In this document: positions 46,154 through 58,940 of the stretch, in pieces | How the letters are laid out: the number at the start of each line of letters is the position of its first letter | How positions within the stretch are numbered: the stretch's first letter is position 1 | Origin: Bagarius yarrelli | Lineage: Eukaryota > Chordata > Actinopteri > Siluriformes > Sisoridae | DNA length: 64,000 nt | Reading direction: 5' to 3' | Assembly: GCA_005784505.1 (NCBI GenBank) | Contig: VCAZ01000027.1 | Coordinates: 111,001 to 175,000, forward strand | Notes under the pieces: generated by a model | Told to the model about the DNA's origin: nothing | Database searches by the model: none | The model's input: only the letters and a program-made list of their open reading frames with translations | Position numbers and translations under genes: made by a program

Positions 46154-46459
46154 CTATAAAACAAAAACAGATACTGTGTTATTAGGTGAATTTACGTTGC
46201 TTCCCTTTCTTTTCTGCCAGTATTCTTTCTCTCTTGAATCTATTCTGAGGATTGTTTCTTTTAAGCTTCAATCACTGCTTTAATCCATCATTTCATGCTG
46301 GTAAAGTGATTTTAGATGATTGTAGATTAGGAGGCAGAAACATTTGGCTATAGATGCTTTTCTTGATATACAAATATCAGATAATAAATAGACTTAAAAT
46401 GTAAAATGTATTTGTTCTTCCTTTTCTGTTTCATGCTAATACCTTTAGATGTCACTCAC

Positions 46460-46566
46460 CCCATCTTCATCCTCTATAATGTCTCTCCCAATAGACGCCA
46501 GGGTGGTCCATTTACAGTTGTTAGTGGCCCTGACGGCACATCTTTTGTGGGCTTTAAATTTACACA
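46460..46566 (-). CDS. dgkh: dgkh coding exon, end of C1a
   Basis: 107 bp, phase 1 in, 0 out, residues 107-142. CKFKAHKRCAVRATNNCKWT finishes C1a, then IIEDEDG. Acceptor TTTCCTTGCAG, donor GGG|GTGAGT. Confidence 0.97.
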
Positions 46567-47437
46567 CTGCAAGGAAAGGAGAGAAACAATTCTTTCCATC
46601 ATTGCATTTCAAAGAATTGACCTAGAACTCATGTGAAAACCAACAACAGAATTTAGCCTCAAATAAATTCTAGTAATCCACAGATAAAGAGCATAAATAT
46701 AATAAAAATCAATTTCAGATTTAAGGGTTAAATTAACGTATGTATGTGAATAGACTTCATATTGTGCTCTTACAAAGCGCCTGAAATAAACACGAGGTAT
46801 TTTGGAGACGTGCATGAAGTCTTTCAAACACACACTGTGTGAGACACAAACTGGGTTTGGGAAGCTGATGTTAAGTGCTGGTCAACCATAGAAAGCCAAA
46901 AATCTGCAACTTGAGTAATATAGCACTCGTGTGGCTTAAATGCCATTGACTAATCAGCTATACTGAAAAGACAAATAGGTTTAAATCTGAATATATGTTA
47001 AATAATAATATTTTGTAGTCTCTTTGCACGATGCCTTCTGATAAGTGCTATTCTGATGCTTCAGATTGGTTCTCTGGTTTGGATTTGAAGCACACCACGT
47101 CTGCAGGTTGTTAGTTTGTCGTGTCACAGCTATGCAACGATTTGATTTCTAAAACAGTATTAAACATTTCTCTGTTATGACGTCTGTTTCTGGCTTTTAA
47201 TTTGATAAAAGACTTCTTTCTAACAGTGAAGAGAGTTAAGTGCTACTGTATGGTTCAAGGTTTAAAAGTGATTTAGTTAAAAACATCCATTAGAAATTTA
47301 AAAGTAATCCAAAATAACTTAAATCTAATCAGTTACTTCATTTTTTATCAAGTCATTGACAAGTTACACTACTTATTACAGTTTAAATGGGGTCATTCGC
47401 AATCTGTAACCTATTACATTTCCAAAGTAACCTTTCC

Positions 47438-47470
47438 AACTGTGACACACACACACACACACACACATAC
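47438..47470 (+). repeat. (CA)n microsatellite
   Basis: About 14 CA units. Confidence 0.9.
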
Positions 47471-47946
47471 ATTTGCACGCTCTGTTCCACTGCCCAAACC
47501 ACTTGTGTGGGTGAGAAACAGCAATAAGCTAATGGCTGCCAACTTTCTGATTTCCTCTACTGAATTACATTACGGGTTTAATCAGATTAAAACTGTTCAT
47601 CTGGCTGAAGAGAAAAATTGAGAAAAAAAAAAGTGGTGAATTGATTGGCTGCAATCTTATAACCGTTTGCCTGTTTTAGACAAAGTTTACAGTAGGTCGA
47701 GTTTCTTATTCTTATCTTATTTAAGATATTAGTCTCGATTACTAACCAGCACCCAGCCAAGTCGCACAGAAAGACGGATCTCCTAGTGCTGGTCTCTGTT
47801 CTAGAACTTGGCTCACAAAGCACATTGTCTCTACAAACCAAACGCCTACACACAATGCGGCATGAAAAAAAACACACTGCTGGTACTGGGAGGAATCACA
47901 TGTTAAAAATTCAGTTAAATCTTTATAGTTTTGGGCCTGATCAGAT

Positions 47947-49562
47947 TTAATTTAATTCAGTTATAACTGTATAGCATTTCTAACACTATGCCAGTGTTAA
48001 AATTCAGAATAAAGACTAAATATAAAATCGGAACTATCCTTATCTAGCAAGCCTGAAGCAACAGTGGAAGGACCCACAAGAGAAACCGGACTTAAGGGGG
48101 GAACCCAGTCCCATCTGGGTGACGGCGGAGTGTGTGTTTCTAAATAATGTCTTTAATTTTTTTACAAAAAAAAAATTATGATCAGGAGTTTCTGAGCAAC
48201 TTAAATATCAATCGGCAAAGTTCATCACAAGTTCAAGACTAATTGCCTGCAAAAGCTGTTTAATGTCCAATGATGGAAACCTAATAGAAAATCAGCATAA
48301 AGTCTCATTTGGATGGACAACCATCCAGGTTTGTGCATCCTGTCCATTATCTGTCCGTTTTGGACTGACATTTCTAATCACGTGTGGAGTGTTTCTTATT
48401 ATTCTCTTTCACTGTGCTACTAAACCAGAGAAGTATGTCGAAGTGTTTACAGAAAATACGAGCTCAATCATTTGGAACATGCTGCGTGAACCTCCCTGCT
48501 TTAATAATAAATAAGCAGAGTCTCTAATGTAGAGTCTCGGAAAGCCCTCAGTTACCAAAGCCACATTAGCGATAAGGAAATGTCTCAACTCCCTATAGTT
48601 CTACACTTGAGCTGCAATCTGACCCGACCCAAACATTTCTCCATAGCTCTGAAAACAAAGGTCTAATCGATAAGGCTAATGTCATTCTCAGAGCTGTTAG
48701 CAAACCATTTGCGGAACACTTGGTAACGTCGAGTGATGGTGAGACTGGATACGACATGCAGCTAATGGACAGGATGTCTCTGTCAAATTAGACAGTGAGA
48801 AATATTGAGTATGCCTCTTTTGTCGGGGGGCCTATGTCGCACATCAATCTTTATTGATTTGCTGGTGCAGGAAATCGAAGAGAAATACAAGCAGCAATGA
48901 TCACTCCAAACTTACGGGCTCTCCAGCCACTCCAGATGTTTGTCTTTATAAAATGAATTCAACAACTTTTTCCTGCTCTTACTTCTCTGGGTCACTACGA
49001 TCCGAAGCATATAGCGGTAATTTTGCCTGATCCATGCTGATGCTCTACTTCTGGTCCGAGTTCTCTTTACTTGGAAAGCACTTATTGTTGCTGAGGATGG
49101 CTCTACATGGACATCTTAAAGATACAGAGGATTATTGTAGATAGCACCCCTCAAAAACCGCAAAGATGGATTCTGACGGCTTGGAGAAATTTCAGCTTTA
49201 ATAGCTTCGGATTACAACCGCCATGAACAGTTTTTATTGGTGTTACGGGTGATACTTTAAATAAAATAGACTTTATGTTAAAAACTAAAACAAGCTTATG
49301 AGTTACAAAATGTAGGTCTATATAACACACAGTTATAGAAGTGAAATGATTTATAATCCTCCTCTTTAGTACGTGTCACCCAGATGAGGTGAATCCCTTT
49401 CAAGGTTTTCTCCTATACCGTCTAAGGGGAATTTCCAACATGGACCTTAGCTTGTCCATTAAATATTAAATGATATAAAATGTGTATTCTGACTGTGTAT
49501 TTGTGTGTTTTTGTAAAGCCTTTATTGTTAAAAGCGTTACATAAATAAAAATAAATTGAACT
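47947..49562. mobile_element. 1.6-kb DNA-transposon-like repeat with imperfect inverted ends
   Basis: Left end TTTAATTCAGTTATAACTGTATAGC is an inverted, imperfect match to the right end TTAAAAGCGTTACATAAATAAAAATAAATTGAA. Internal marks of a common fish repeat: GGGGGAACCCAGTCCCATCTGGGTGAC near 48100, TGGGTCACTACGATCCGAAGCATATAGC near 48985. No intact transposase. A shorter piece of the same type is at 53500-53715. Confidence 0.55.
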
Positions 49563-50799
49563 CCTTCCTGTCTACATTTCTGCATGCTTTTATTTTAACT
49601 GGTTTTACTTTTATAACTTTTTATGAAAGATACTAGAGGATGTAGCAGCAGCAGTAGGTCAGCTCCAGATCGGGGATAATGCTGGACTAAAACACTGCTT
49701 TTGTACTGGTCTGGACTTGATGAGGATATCATCTTATGTAAACACTCACAACATTTAAAATTGTGATCAAGACCAATACCTGCTCAGCTGTATAAATATA
49801 ATAAGTCTGAATCAATAACCCTAATCAATATAAACTTTACTGCAATGCTTTTCTCTGGGAAAGAACAAACATTTAAACACGTCCACCCAATAAGCTTCTC
49901 AGATCAAAAGATCATTGGTTATTAAAACTATTCTCAGCATGTGTTTCATCAACCAAGTCGGTCAGATTACATCATTCTGTGGTTCCTGGCCAGGTTTATT
50001 GACAAAACATACCAGAGTCTCTAACAAATTGTAGTCTGGCTTGTAAAAAAAAAAACAGACACCCAAAAGTCTGTAAAGTCAAAGACAAAAATGAAAAGGC
50101 AGCTTCTTTTACACAGTTCATGGTCTTGGATCTATTAACTAAAGTTTTAAATACACCAAATTCCAAAATAATCACTCACCGGACAATAAACACCGCCATC
50201 TTTCTTTATAACTGATTTATTTATCTCATTCAATAAAGCCCCTTTAATGAACTTTTTTATAACGTATAAATGGACACTATAAAATTATAACACGCACTAA
50301 AAAGTGTTTTATTTGCCACGTTTTTTCCCCCTGTAATAACTGGTCTGTAAATTTACAAGCTTTTGAATTAGATTTAATGCTCAATGTTTATACAATATCC
50401 GATCATTACACTTAGAAATTTGTAGTTGACTGGAAAAAAATGACTCCATCTCAAAATAAAATCAAGCTGATTATTCGTCACAACGTGTTAGTGTGAAGCT
50501 ATTTTTACTTCCTGTTTTGTGCAGAATCCAATGACGTGCAGGGGTGTTTAATGAGCACCATCTGCATGTCTGTGAGCCTAATTAGCACTACCTTTCCACA
50601 CGATTTCAGGCGATTAACATGCATGAAACTCAAGAGGATATTTTTAGGTCGAGGATTTTAACCAAGTAGGACCTTTTCTGAGAAACATAATCATGTATCC
50701 AAATCATACAGACACACAGACAAACGAACACTGGGAAATTGCTGCTACGCTCCACATCGCTGTCTCACGCTGTGCAACATAATAGGTGAATCCCCAATA

Positions 50800-51035
50800 A
50801 GGGGCTGTGTAAAAATATAAAAATATAACTACAGCTAATTATCGCAATATTTTTTTCCGATATTGTTTTGATATTCTAAACCTTTAGAATCGATACATAT
50901 TCTAATAAACTGATTGACGTAGATATTCAATCAAAACCCTCAGCTGGTGTCGAACGACTTCCTACTCCGCTCCTCTAATTGTCGCTGACATATAAGGCCA
51001 TTTTATCAAAAACAAAAACAAGCATGGCAGAAAAT
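50800..51035 (+). repeat. Dispersed repeat related to 58165-58370, copy 1
   Basis: GGGGCTGTGTAAAAATAT..., TATCGCAATATTTTTTTCCGATATTG, ATCGATACATATTC and GTCGCTGACATATAAGGCC all recur in the same order at 58165-58370. Looks like the left end of a decayed DNA transposon (hAT-type is my guess). Confidence 0.55.
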
Positions 51036-51282
51036 ATAAGGGCGCCTCCGGCTTTGCGTTTATTGTATTATTTCAAGACATGTATTATATCTTGAGACCC
51101 TTGCCAGTAAATAGCCCTTCTGCAATAACAGATAAGCACTGATCCAAAAAAAATCCTGTATTTCTCAGGAGATGGGAAAAAAAATTGGCATCCATGATTA
51201 AAGAGGAATCAGAATATACAGAGCTGAGTGAGCTCATGCAGGTAAAGAGGTAAACACAGACAAAAAGGAAGTGGGTTCCTAC

Positions 51283-51415
51283 CTTCACAGGAGAGGCCAT
51301 GAGAAGTCACCCCTGAGAGGCTGTCGCGACAGACGTTGCAGAAGGTGGGGCGAGCGTGAGAGCAGGCATACCAGTTGTGCATCCCTGAGAAATGTTCCAC
51401 ATTAAACTGTGCCGT
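51283..51415 (-). CDS. dgkh: dgkh coding exon, C1a zinc finger
   Basis: 133 bp, phase 0 in, 1 out, residues 63-106. HNWYACSHARPTFCNVCRDS then SGVTSHGLSCE supply the first ligands of C1a. Acceptor TTCTTTGTTAG, donor GAAG|GTAGGA. Confidence 0.97.
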
Positions 51416-52248
51416 CTAACAAAGAAGAAGTAAAAAAACAAAACAAGATAAGACTTCTTTTGGAGGTCCTAGAAAGTAAATAGACTTTTACATAGTTAGA
51501 CTCGTTTTTTTAGCAAAGACGGTGCAAATGCAAGCAGCGAACTGGCAAAGACACACACATCCTTACCCCCTCATGTCACACATGCCCAGCACACATTCCT
51601 CTTTTACGCAAAACAAAAATCCTGTCATGTGTTTCATTTATCCAGCGGTGATACTGATAAAGCCATATGTTTCTACAGTTTGGTTATTATTTAAGGTCAA
51701 CACTTTATACATCAGAACGAATAAAGGAACGGATTGTCCGCCGCTTGGCAGACGTGTGGGTGCTGACAGAGGAACATGAGATCAGGGTGCGGTATAGCAG
51801 AGATTTAGGGCTTATGTAATCCACCCTCTCACTTTTAGTCCAAAGCAATATAAACTTTATATGATAAATCCATGGCATGATCTGTCAACACGATGGAGAT
51901 TAAAATTATTCACATTGAAGTCACGGTGCAGTTTCTTTAAGTGTCAGATATTTATAGAACTGAATTAATAATTAATAAATCCTTTTAGAAGAAGTCTCGG
52001 AGAATAGGATGTTAAAGCAAGGAGACAAATCTCTAAGACTTTGGTGTCCTTCATGTGAGGAGAGTTAAAAAATATATAAACCCAGCCGTCTGCGAATGCC
52101 AAACAAATCTCACAAATCATACATGCACAGCTTCAGGTATACCGCCACTGACTCTAAGCTTTTAGTGTCTAAGTTTAAGACTCTAATGAGATCAGGACCT
52201 ATGACAAAAATCCACAAGATCCATAAGCAAAAATAGAGTAATTCTTAC

Positions 52249-52353
52249 CTCGTAATGCTCTCTAGACTGAACTGATTTCAAAGAACTGATCCAGTCCTCC
52301 ATCTCTTTTCTGTTCTCCGCACAAAGGATGAGCCTTCGAAACGGAGTGATTAC
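52249..52353 (-). CDS. dgkh: dgkh coding exon, C-terminal PH domain
   Basis: 105 bp, phase 0/0, residues 28-62. LILCAENRKEMEDWISSLKS includes the invariant PH tryptophan in the last helix. The Met of KEMEDW could start a shortened protein. Acceptor TTTGTGCAG, donor TACGAG|GTAAGA. Confidence 0.97.
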
Positions 52354-52375
52354 CTGCACAAAGAGACGGGGAGGA

Positions 52376-52462
52376 GAGAGAAAGAAAGAGACAGGGACAG
52401 AGAGAGAGAGATAAGGAGAGTGAGAGAGGGAGAGAGGGAGAGAGGAGGAGGAGAAAGAGAGG
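52376..52462 (+). repeat. GA-rich purine tract
   Basis: Imperfect GA/GGGA run just upstream (in gene sense) of the PH exon; read as a long CT tract in the transcript, it may strengthen the acceptor. Confidence 0.85.
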
Positions 52463-53210
52463 TTGGAGGATAAATGTCTTCAGTCTATCTGGCTTGCTGC
52501 CTGTCTCAGCTCAGAGTAAAACTGAGGATGGGTCTTCGCTTCTTAAAGATGAAAGTCAAGATGACCCTCTACCTCCCTCCTTGTCCTCCCATCGTCTCCT
52601 CTCATCTGTCGTTCTGCTAGCCCTACATGAAAAAGATCCAGACTGACAGGCAGAGCGTCTTAGAAAATGCTACAAGCCTGTTTTATAACAGAGGTGCACT
52701 AGAGAGCCGCTGCACTGAGCGCACATCCCCTGTGCTTTCTATACTCGCGTCACATTATTTATTAATAATACTGTATATCAATCTACATTATCACTTTATT
52801 ATTTCAGGATAGTGACAAAAGAAAGATTGAAAACATGGCAACACAGGATCTGTGGAAATAAAAGGAGAAGAAGGAGGAGGAGGATGAGGAGGAAGAGAAT
52901 GAGGTTGTAAGTTATGAACACATTGTTTCTTTAAATGAAAAAAGAAGCGATCGTAGAACACCTCGTCCTCAAACGCTAACACCCTGGTCTGGTCTCGAGA
53001 ACTAATTAACACATTAGATACACAAACAGGATTAGCCGTAGAACGCAATCAAATAGCAGGGAAACAGAAGAACAGACCAAGCCGATAGCTCGACCAGATT
53101 TTTTAGAGTGTAGACATGAGTTTTTTTATGGAGGTGTGCATCTAAAGAAAGCAGCTTTTCCTCAACTAGTGATGGAATAAATTAGCTAACATTACCATCA
53201 TTTCGCATAA

Positions 53211-53232
53211 CAGAGAGAGAGAGTGACAGAGT

Positions 53233-53275
<43 letters not shown>
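53211..53275 (+). repeat. (GA)n microsatellite
   Basis: GAGAGAGAGTGACAGAGTGACAG then about 18 GA units. Confidence 0.95.
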
Positions 53276-53277
<2 letters not shown>

Positions 53278-53499
53278 GTGCAGATATGGAACTACTGCAT
53301 TGTGCGAATAAATTTAAAAACGAAATGTACAGATAATAAACAAATGTAGATAATATCTGCTGCAACTGATCCTCTTCTAAGAATAATGAACTTTTAGTCT
53401 TCGGCAGGTGGAAATCGGAGTCGATGTACAGCTTCACTGAGTTAATAGTTAACACATACAGACGTATGTAGACAGGACAATAGTAATAATCACACACTC

Positions 53500-53715
53500 T
53501 GCTGTCACCTAGATAAGCACAGGTTTCCTCTTGAGGCTGGTTTTTCTCAAGGTTCCTTCCTAATATCATCTCATGGAGTTCTTCCTTGCCCACAAACTTC
53601 TTTATTGTGAATAAATATAAGATTAATTTTTACTTTTGTGATTTTTAATCAAAATTCTGTTATTCTATAGAAATTCTCCTGTTAAAAGCACTAGACAAAT
53701 AAAATTGATTAGAAT
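53500..53715 (+). repeat. Right end of the 47947-type repeat
   Basis: GAGGCTGGTTTTTCTCAAGGTTCCTTCC... to GTTAAAAGCACTAGACAAATAAAATTGA. Confidence 0.6.
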
Positions 53716-54774
53716 TGAATTGAAAAGTTCTCATCGCTGAGACAGATTTGTCTGCAGCTCGTACAACGGAATGTGGAGAAGGTGATGGCGGATGAGAACA
53801 GGAAACAACAGGAAGTGGCAGAATCAGAACAACGCAAAGACAATAAGTCTCAAAAGTAGCAAGTCAATCAAGCAGGATTACACAGGAGTCAACACAAAAC
53901 TTCCGGTTATGGCTTCCACTTAGGTGATTCTGGAGGCAGACAACCATTAAATTAGCTCCTTATCTATCAATTAAACTGATATCGGGACATGAATTATTGT
54001 CCTTATTCTTCTTGCCTGGTTCAGACTGCAATAGAACAGAAGACCAGAAACACTGAGAGCCTTTGAATTTTACATTTTAGAAATTTGTAGAACTAAAAAT
54101 AATGCAGACGCAATTATAAGTACCAACATGTGGTGCAGAAGACGATGTTTTAAAATAGGGGCTGCTGTTGAATCTCAGAATATAATTCTCTGCTCCGGAT
54201 GCCAAAAAAATGTGATTTAAACCTTTTTTAGGATGCTTACGATAGTTTATCATGCTGCACACACTCCACAATGTTGTTTAAAAGCTTATATAAAAGGAGA
54301 CACAGTGTCCTGATCAGTTTATAATAAAAAATAGGCAAAATATCCCACTGTTATCTCTGAGCATATGTTTAAAATGATACTGGCTTGCTACAGTGTTCTA
54401 CTGACCCTCATGGTGTAAAACCAACCTAGCAAACTTTGGTACCTTGCTATCCTGTTTCATGTCTTTTCACTCTAAGCAGCAGGACTGGATGTAAGGTTGA
54501 AAATGATCAAAGACTTTCCTGTCCCAAACACACCATGAGTAATAAAAAAAGGCCAATTTGGCATTCCTGAAGGCACAAAGGTGCTGATAGCATTCAAGGC
54601 CTTTAGGCCAACATGTGTAAACTTTTGGGGTCTGCTAAGCGCCCCGCCTTTTGCACAGTGGGTAAAGCTGTAATCTGCTGATTGGTCAGTTTAAATGTCT
54701 CACATTTCAATTCTTAATCACACGGCCACAGAAAACATAAAAAAAATATATGGTGACTAATTTTCTCCTTTTCT

Positions 54775-54865
54775 GAGTTTTTTTTTTCTCTCTCTTACTT
54801 TTTCTAAGGCTCTGCTTTCTTTTTTTCCCCTTTTCTCTATCTCTCCCTCTTCCTCTTTCCCAGGA
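54775..54865 (+). repeat. Polypyrimidine tract
   Basis: T/C-rich run of about 90 bases. Confidence 0.85.
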
Positions 54866-55586
54866 AACATTTTACAGTCTATATTTTACCGTTCTTTATT
54901 TCGTTTACCAATTCAAGTGTGAATAAAATATTGTCATTAAACCATTTTAATTATAAATTACACACTAACTAGTCTTGCTACCGATTGCAATACAATGCAA
55001 TCACTCGATAGCAACGCACTCCCACATATTTAGCTATTCTAACTGTGCTTATTTCCGTCGTTGGTATAAGTGGCAGTGGGTGGTAATAGAGAAGAAATAT
55101 ACCATTGTGCTGATGTTTATTTAGGCTTTCGGCAATCGTACAGCTTGAACCACTGCAGAAACACTGCTATAAATTATTCCAAAAGTTAATGGGGGATTTT
55201 TTGTTTTTATAGCAAAAGTTCTTTAAGTTGATGTTCGGTGAGCTTTTGCCCATTTTGACAGACTGTAAGCAAAAACCATGAATATTGCACGTGTAGCGCA
55301 GGTCTGCTGTGTAGGGGATCGTTTTTATTTACTACCTTGTAAATGACAAGCAGTCTATAATACATTGGCATTAACAGGAGGAGAGCCAAGACGTCAAGCT
55401 GCAAGATGCCAAGCGTGTGAAGGAAGTTAGTAAAAGCCCACACATCGACTGTTTATTTATACACTCTCCATAGATACAACAAGTCTCCACAACACAACCT
55501 GCAGTCAGAGCTACTGTATACTGCAGCTATTAAAAAGTGTTCAATAAAACTTTCCTAAAGGCCACGTCATAGTTTACCATGCTTAC

Positions 55587-55818
55587 CGGAATTTTTGGAA
55601 AAGATTCGGGAGGAGTGTTCTTCCTTTCCAAAGTTAAAATATCACTGCAAACTTTTTTTCCTATAAGATTCCAAGCAGTTTCCAGCCCTGCCCGGATAGC
55701 AGTCACCTTAGGCATTGATCTCCCCATTACACAAGCATCTTCAAATCTGAAAGCATCACACCACAGCCATTCTGCTGCCTCTAAAAGTCTCTTTAAAAGC
55801 TCTAGTCTCAGACTGATT
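55587..55818 (-). other. Possible unrecognised 232-bp exon in dgkh intron
   Basis: The minus strand has an acceptor-like CTGCAATCTGGACAG (AG at 55820-55819), then 77 open codons, then a strong donor TTCCG|GTAAGC. The frame reads LLKRLLEAAEWLWCDAFRFE, VMGRSMPKVTAIRAGLETAW and ERKNTPPESFPKIP. It looks protein-like (amphipathic, few rare residues), but I do not recognise the family. Phase (1 in, 0 out) does not fit between the flanking dgkh exons. It could be a decayed transposon or retrocopy fragment, a poison exon, or part of a nested gene. Confidence 0.3.
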
Positions 55819-56354
55819 CTGTCCAGATTGCAGCATTATGGCAACATCAAAACCGCATTAAATAACCGCAGATATTGGCCGGTCACTAGTACGCCATTTT
55901 GGCTTGCAATTAACTGGCATTGATGTGACTGGGATTATGATTTCATTTTCTTTTCAATAATATGATGCCACTTTTTTTGATCATCCTTCCACCTCATTAC
56001 ATTTCTGTCTGCATTTTGGATTGTACAAAAAGCGTTTGCAGGTCATAACGTTTGCAGGCCACAAATAATAACGCAAATATAGAAAAAGAATTAAGGTAAA
56101 AAAAAAAAAAAATGGACACGGTCTACTAAGTTTATGTAGACATTTAAATGGTAGATTACAGGCTCTTTAAAAGTGTTGGACTAAGATGGCCTTCACTCTG
56201 ACACTAATCCAAAACAGAGCATAATTCGCAGCGACAGTTAGCATATAAAAGTTGTCATGTGCCCTGTGAAGCCTACCACAATTAGAGGTGTCGCAATAGG
56301 GCAGGCATTTCAAGGGGCTTAAAAATATCATTATTAATATAACAAGGAGCAGTA

Positions 56355-56460
56355 AGGCTGGTGTCGTACATATATGGCGCTGTTGTACTCCGGGTGACTC
56401 AGATTCAATTCTAGCTCGGGGGCCTCTGTCCTATCCTAAAGGCAAATAGCCAAAAAATAA
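56355..56460 (+). repeat. Decayed tRNA-derived SINE (family B)
   Basis: GGCTGGTGTCGTACATATATGGCGC...GATTCAATTCTAGCTCGGGGGCC parallels the element at 12127-12230. Confidence 0.5.
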
Positions 56461-57907
56461 AACTCAAAAAAAAAAACAAGGAGCAATATATCTACATCCC
56501 CCGTAGGGGGCGCCTCTCTCAGGATGTGCTAGCGTTTTATATGATGTGATGACCTCCGGTTTGGAAATGGACAATCAACATCAACATCATTTAAAATCGC
56601 CTGTGTGGCAACACTTTGCAACGCTTCCACCTGATTCTAAAAAAAGGCGGAGCGAATTACTCGGAGAGTGGCAGGTTTTATTGCCGGAGATTTTGTGATC
56701 ATTTTCTTTCGTGGGTAACACAGGGTAACACAGGGCCAAGGTACAGTGTGCCCTTACTGCGTTATATAAGTGTTCATAATTGTTATAATAATCTGATGTT
56801 TCGTTTAGAGCTTCTTCATCCTGAAAACAACTTTATTATTAAAAAAATTCCTGAAACCAAATCACTTTTTTTAAGATGGATGATATTGTCATACAGAAAT
56901 TCCAACTATAAACAAAAAGCATAGAAACTTCAATTCTGGTTAAAATGTGAAGCTGTAAACAAGTATTGACACAGCTGAAAAATTAGAAAAAAGTGTGGAT
57001 TAAGAATCGAGTTTGGAATCGGATCGTGACTCCCAGAATCGGAATCGGATTGCATCGTAAAGTACCTAAAGATTTCCTCCCCTAGTATTTATTACTAAAA
57101 AAGTAGATATATTTAAGACATATATAAGTCTGTTTTTATCTCGAGGATTTCTGCTGTGTTTGTGTGTTGATAGGGCTCTAAAAAAAACATTTCATTGACT
57201 TTAAACTGAACATCTCTTTAGAACCTTCTATGTATTCTAAGTAGCACGGCACCGGCTTGCTCTGTCACTCACTCGATCTGAAAGTGGCAGATTTTCCACA
57301 AGGGGGTGCTATAAAAACCAAAGTAGAATTTAGTTTGTTTGAATAACCACAGGCACCGCATAGAGGGGGCTAAGTAACGATGGCGCTTTGCTAATATCAG
57401 TTACAGAATCTTATAAATATGATTACACTAACTGGCCACTTCTGCTCCTATTCAATTAGGATATAATCATCTCAGTCTGAAAGATTTGTCCATTTCAACG
57501 GCAATGCTTAAGGGTTTAATGAAGAAAAAAAAAATGAGAGAATGACAACAGATTTTAAACAGCCTTGGAAATGTGAGGTGAAAAAGCACCGGACTGACAA
57601 AAAGCTAGTAAAAGGCAGAAGGCTACTGTAAGGCAGCGTCTAACAAACACATTAACTTCATTAAATTACATTAAATAGCACCTGTAACTGATTTTAGAAA
57701 ATTTCAGTCTCTCATTTTTAGTCTCATTAGGAAAGGAAAACAGACAAAAATGGAAGCGTGGCACAACGTAGTGCTTCTAAAATATCCCAGGCTTCAATAC
57801 AGGATGCTTTTGCAAAATGTACATATAACAGTCATATGTATTAATGTGATATAATATAGTAATATCTGCTTTATAGCAATAATAATATCGAATAGCACAA
57901 ATAATAA

Positions 57908-58075
57908 CATTTACAGCATTTGGCTTATCCAGAGCGACTTATATCTTTTATAAAGTCAGCAACTGTGGGATAAGGGTCTTGCCCAGGAGCCCAGCAGTGA
58001 CAACTTGGTAGTGCAGGAAATTGAACCCCAATCTTCCAATTAGCAGTCCAAATTCAACCACTGTGGTACCACATG
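57908..58075 (-). repeat. SINE family A, copy 11
   Basis: TTTACAGCATTTGGCTTATCCAGAGCGAC to CAACCACTGTGGTACCAC. Confidence 0.78.
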
Positions 58076-58164
58076 ATACATTTTTTATTTATACGTATGC
58101 AGTATTTAAGGCTTAGAAACCTGTAGCTCTGCTTTTTTTTCGCACTATGATTGAGCTACAGCAG

Positions 58165-58370
58165 GGCTGTATAAAAATATTGATACATCTAACTATCGCA
58201 ATATATTTTTCCTCAGTGTATCGATATTCCAAACCCTAGCATCAATACATATTCAATTTTTGTTTAAACTGACTTACGCTAACATTATTATATTAATACG
58301 TTGTCGCTGACACATACAGCCTTTGTCTTAAAAATAGCATGGTGGAGAAAATAAGTGTTAGCTTTGTATT
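58165..58370 (+). repeat. Dispersed repeat related to 50800-51035, copy 2
   Basis: GGGCTGTATAAAAATATTGATACATC...GTTGTCGCTGACACATACAGCC...GCATGGTGGAGAAAATAAG. Followed by an alternating ATATTG/ATATCG stretch to about 58495. Confidence 0.55.
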
Positions 58371-58639
58371 AGTTATAATTTTAGATATTTGTTTTACATT
58401 TTAAAAATGTTTTTTTTTTCAGTATTGCAATGTATTGCGATATGTATTGTATTGCAATATATCGTGATATATTGTATCATGTTATTTAACGTATCATGAG
58501 TAATACACAGGTGATACACAGTCTGATGGAATCTCTCTATTCTCTATTCACCGCTCTCACGTCCCTGAATACAAATCCTATGTACCTGCGACTCGTTTTC
58601 TTGTAACTTATTCTACACTATAAATACAGACATTTCACT

Positions 58640-58940
58640 CAGGCACGTTTTCTGGTCTCCCCTGCAGAAGGATTTGCTCCTGCGAATTTCCCGAAAGTCT
58701 CAGTGTACTTCTTCGCTCTCCTCCAGCGAGCTCCGCTGTCCAGTGTTCTTGCATTCCTCTAGTGTGTCCCGCTTCCTTCTACGAACGCCGCTGGCTTGGG
58801 TAATATCGGTCCTTGCTGTTTCTACTTCCTTCATTTGACCAAAAGACTGTCATTTTCTGTTTGTGTCTCCTGACTACAAAATAAACTGGTCTGTCTTGGT
58901 TCTAATACTCCTGTGTTTCAAGTCTACTTCCTGTAACATT
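58640..58940 (+). other. CpG-containing stretch of unknown origin
   Basis: Unusually rich in CG and C/T for this intron, ending in AATAAACTGGTCTG (AATAAA at about 58881). It could be the end of an old retroelement (LTR-like). No second LTR or coding remnant was seen. Confidence 0.25.

Noticed and set aside
52627..52812. Plus-strand ORF upstream of the PH exon
   Set aside because: Short, antisense, in an intron, nothing recognisable.
55579..55923. 114-codon plus-strand ORF
   Set aside because: Opposite strand of the more protein-like minus frame at 55587-55818; no splice sites or family features.
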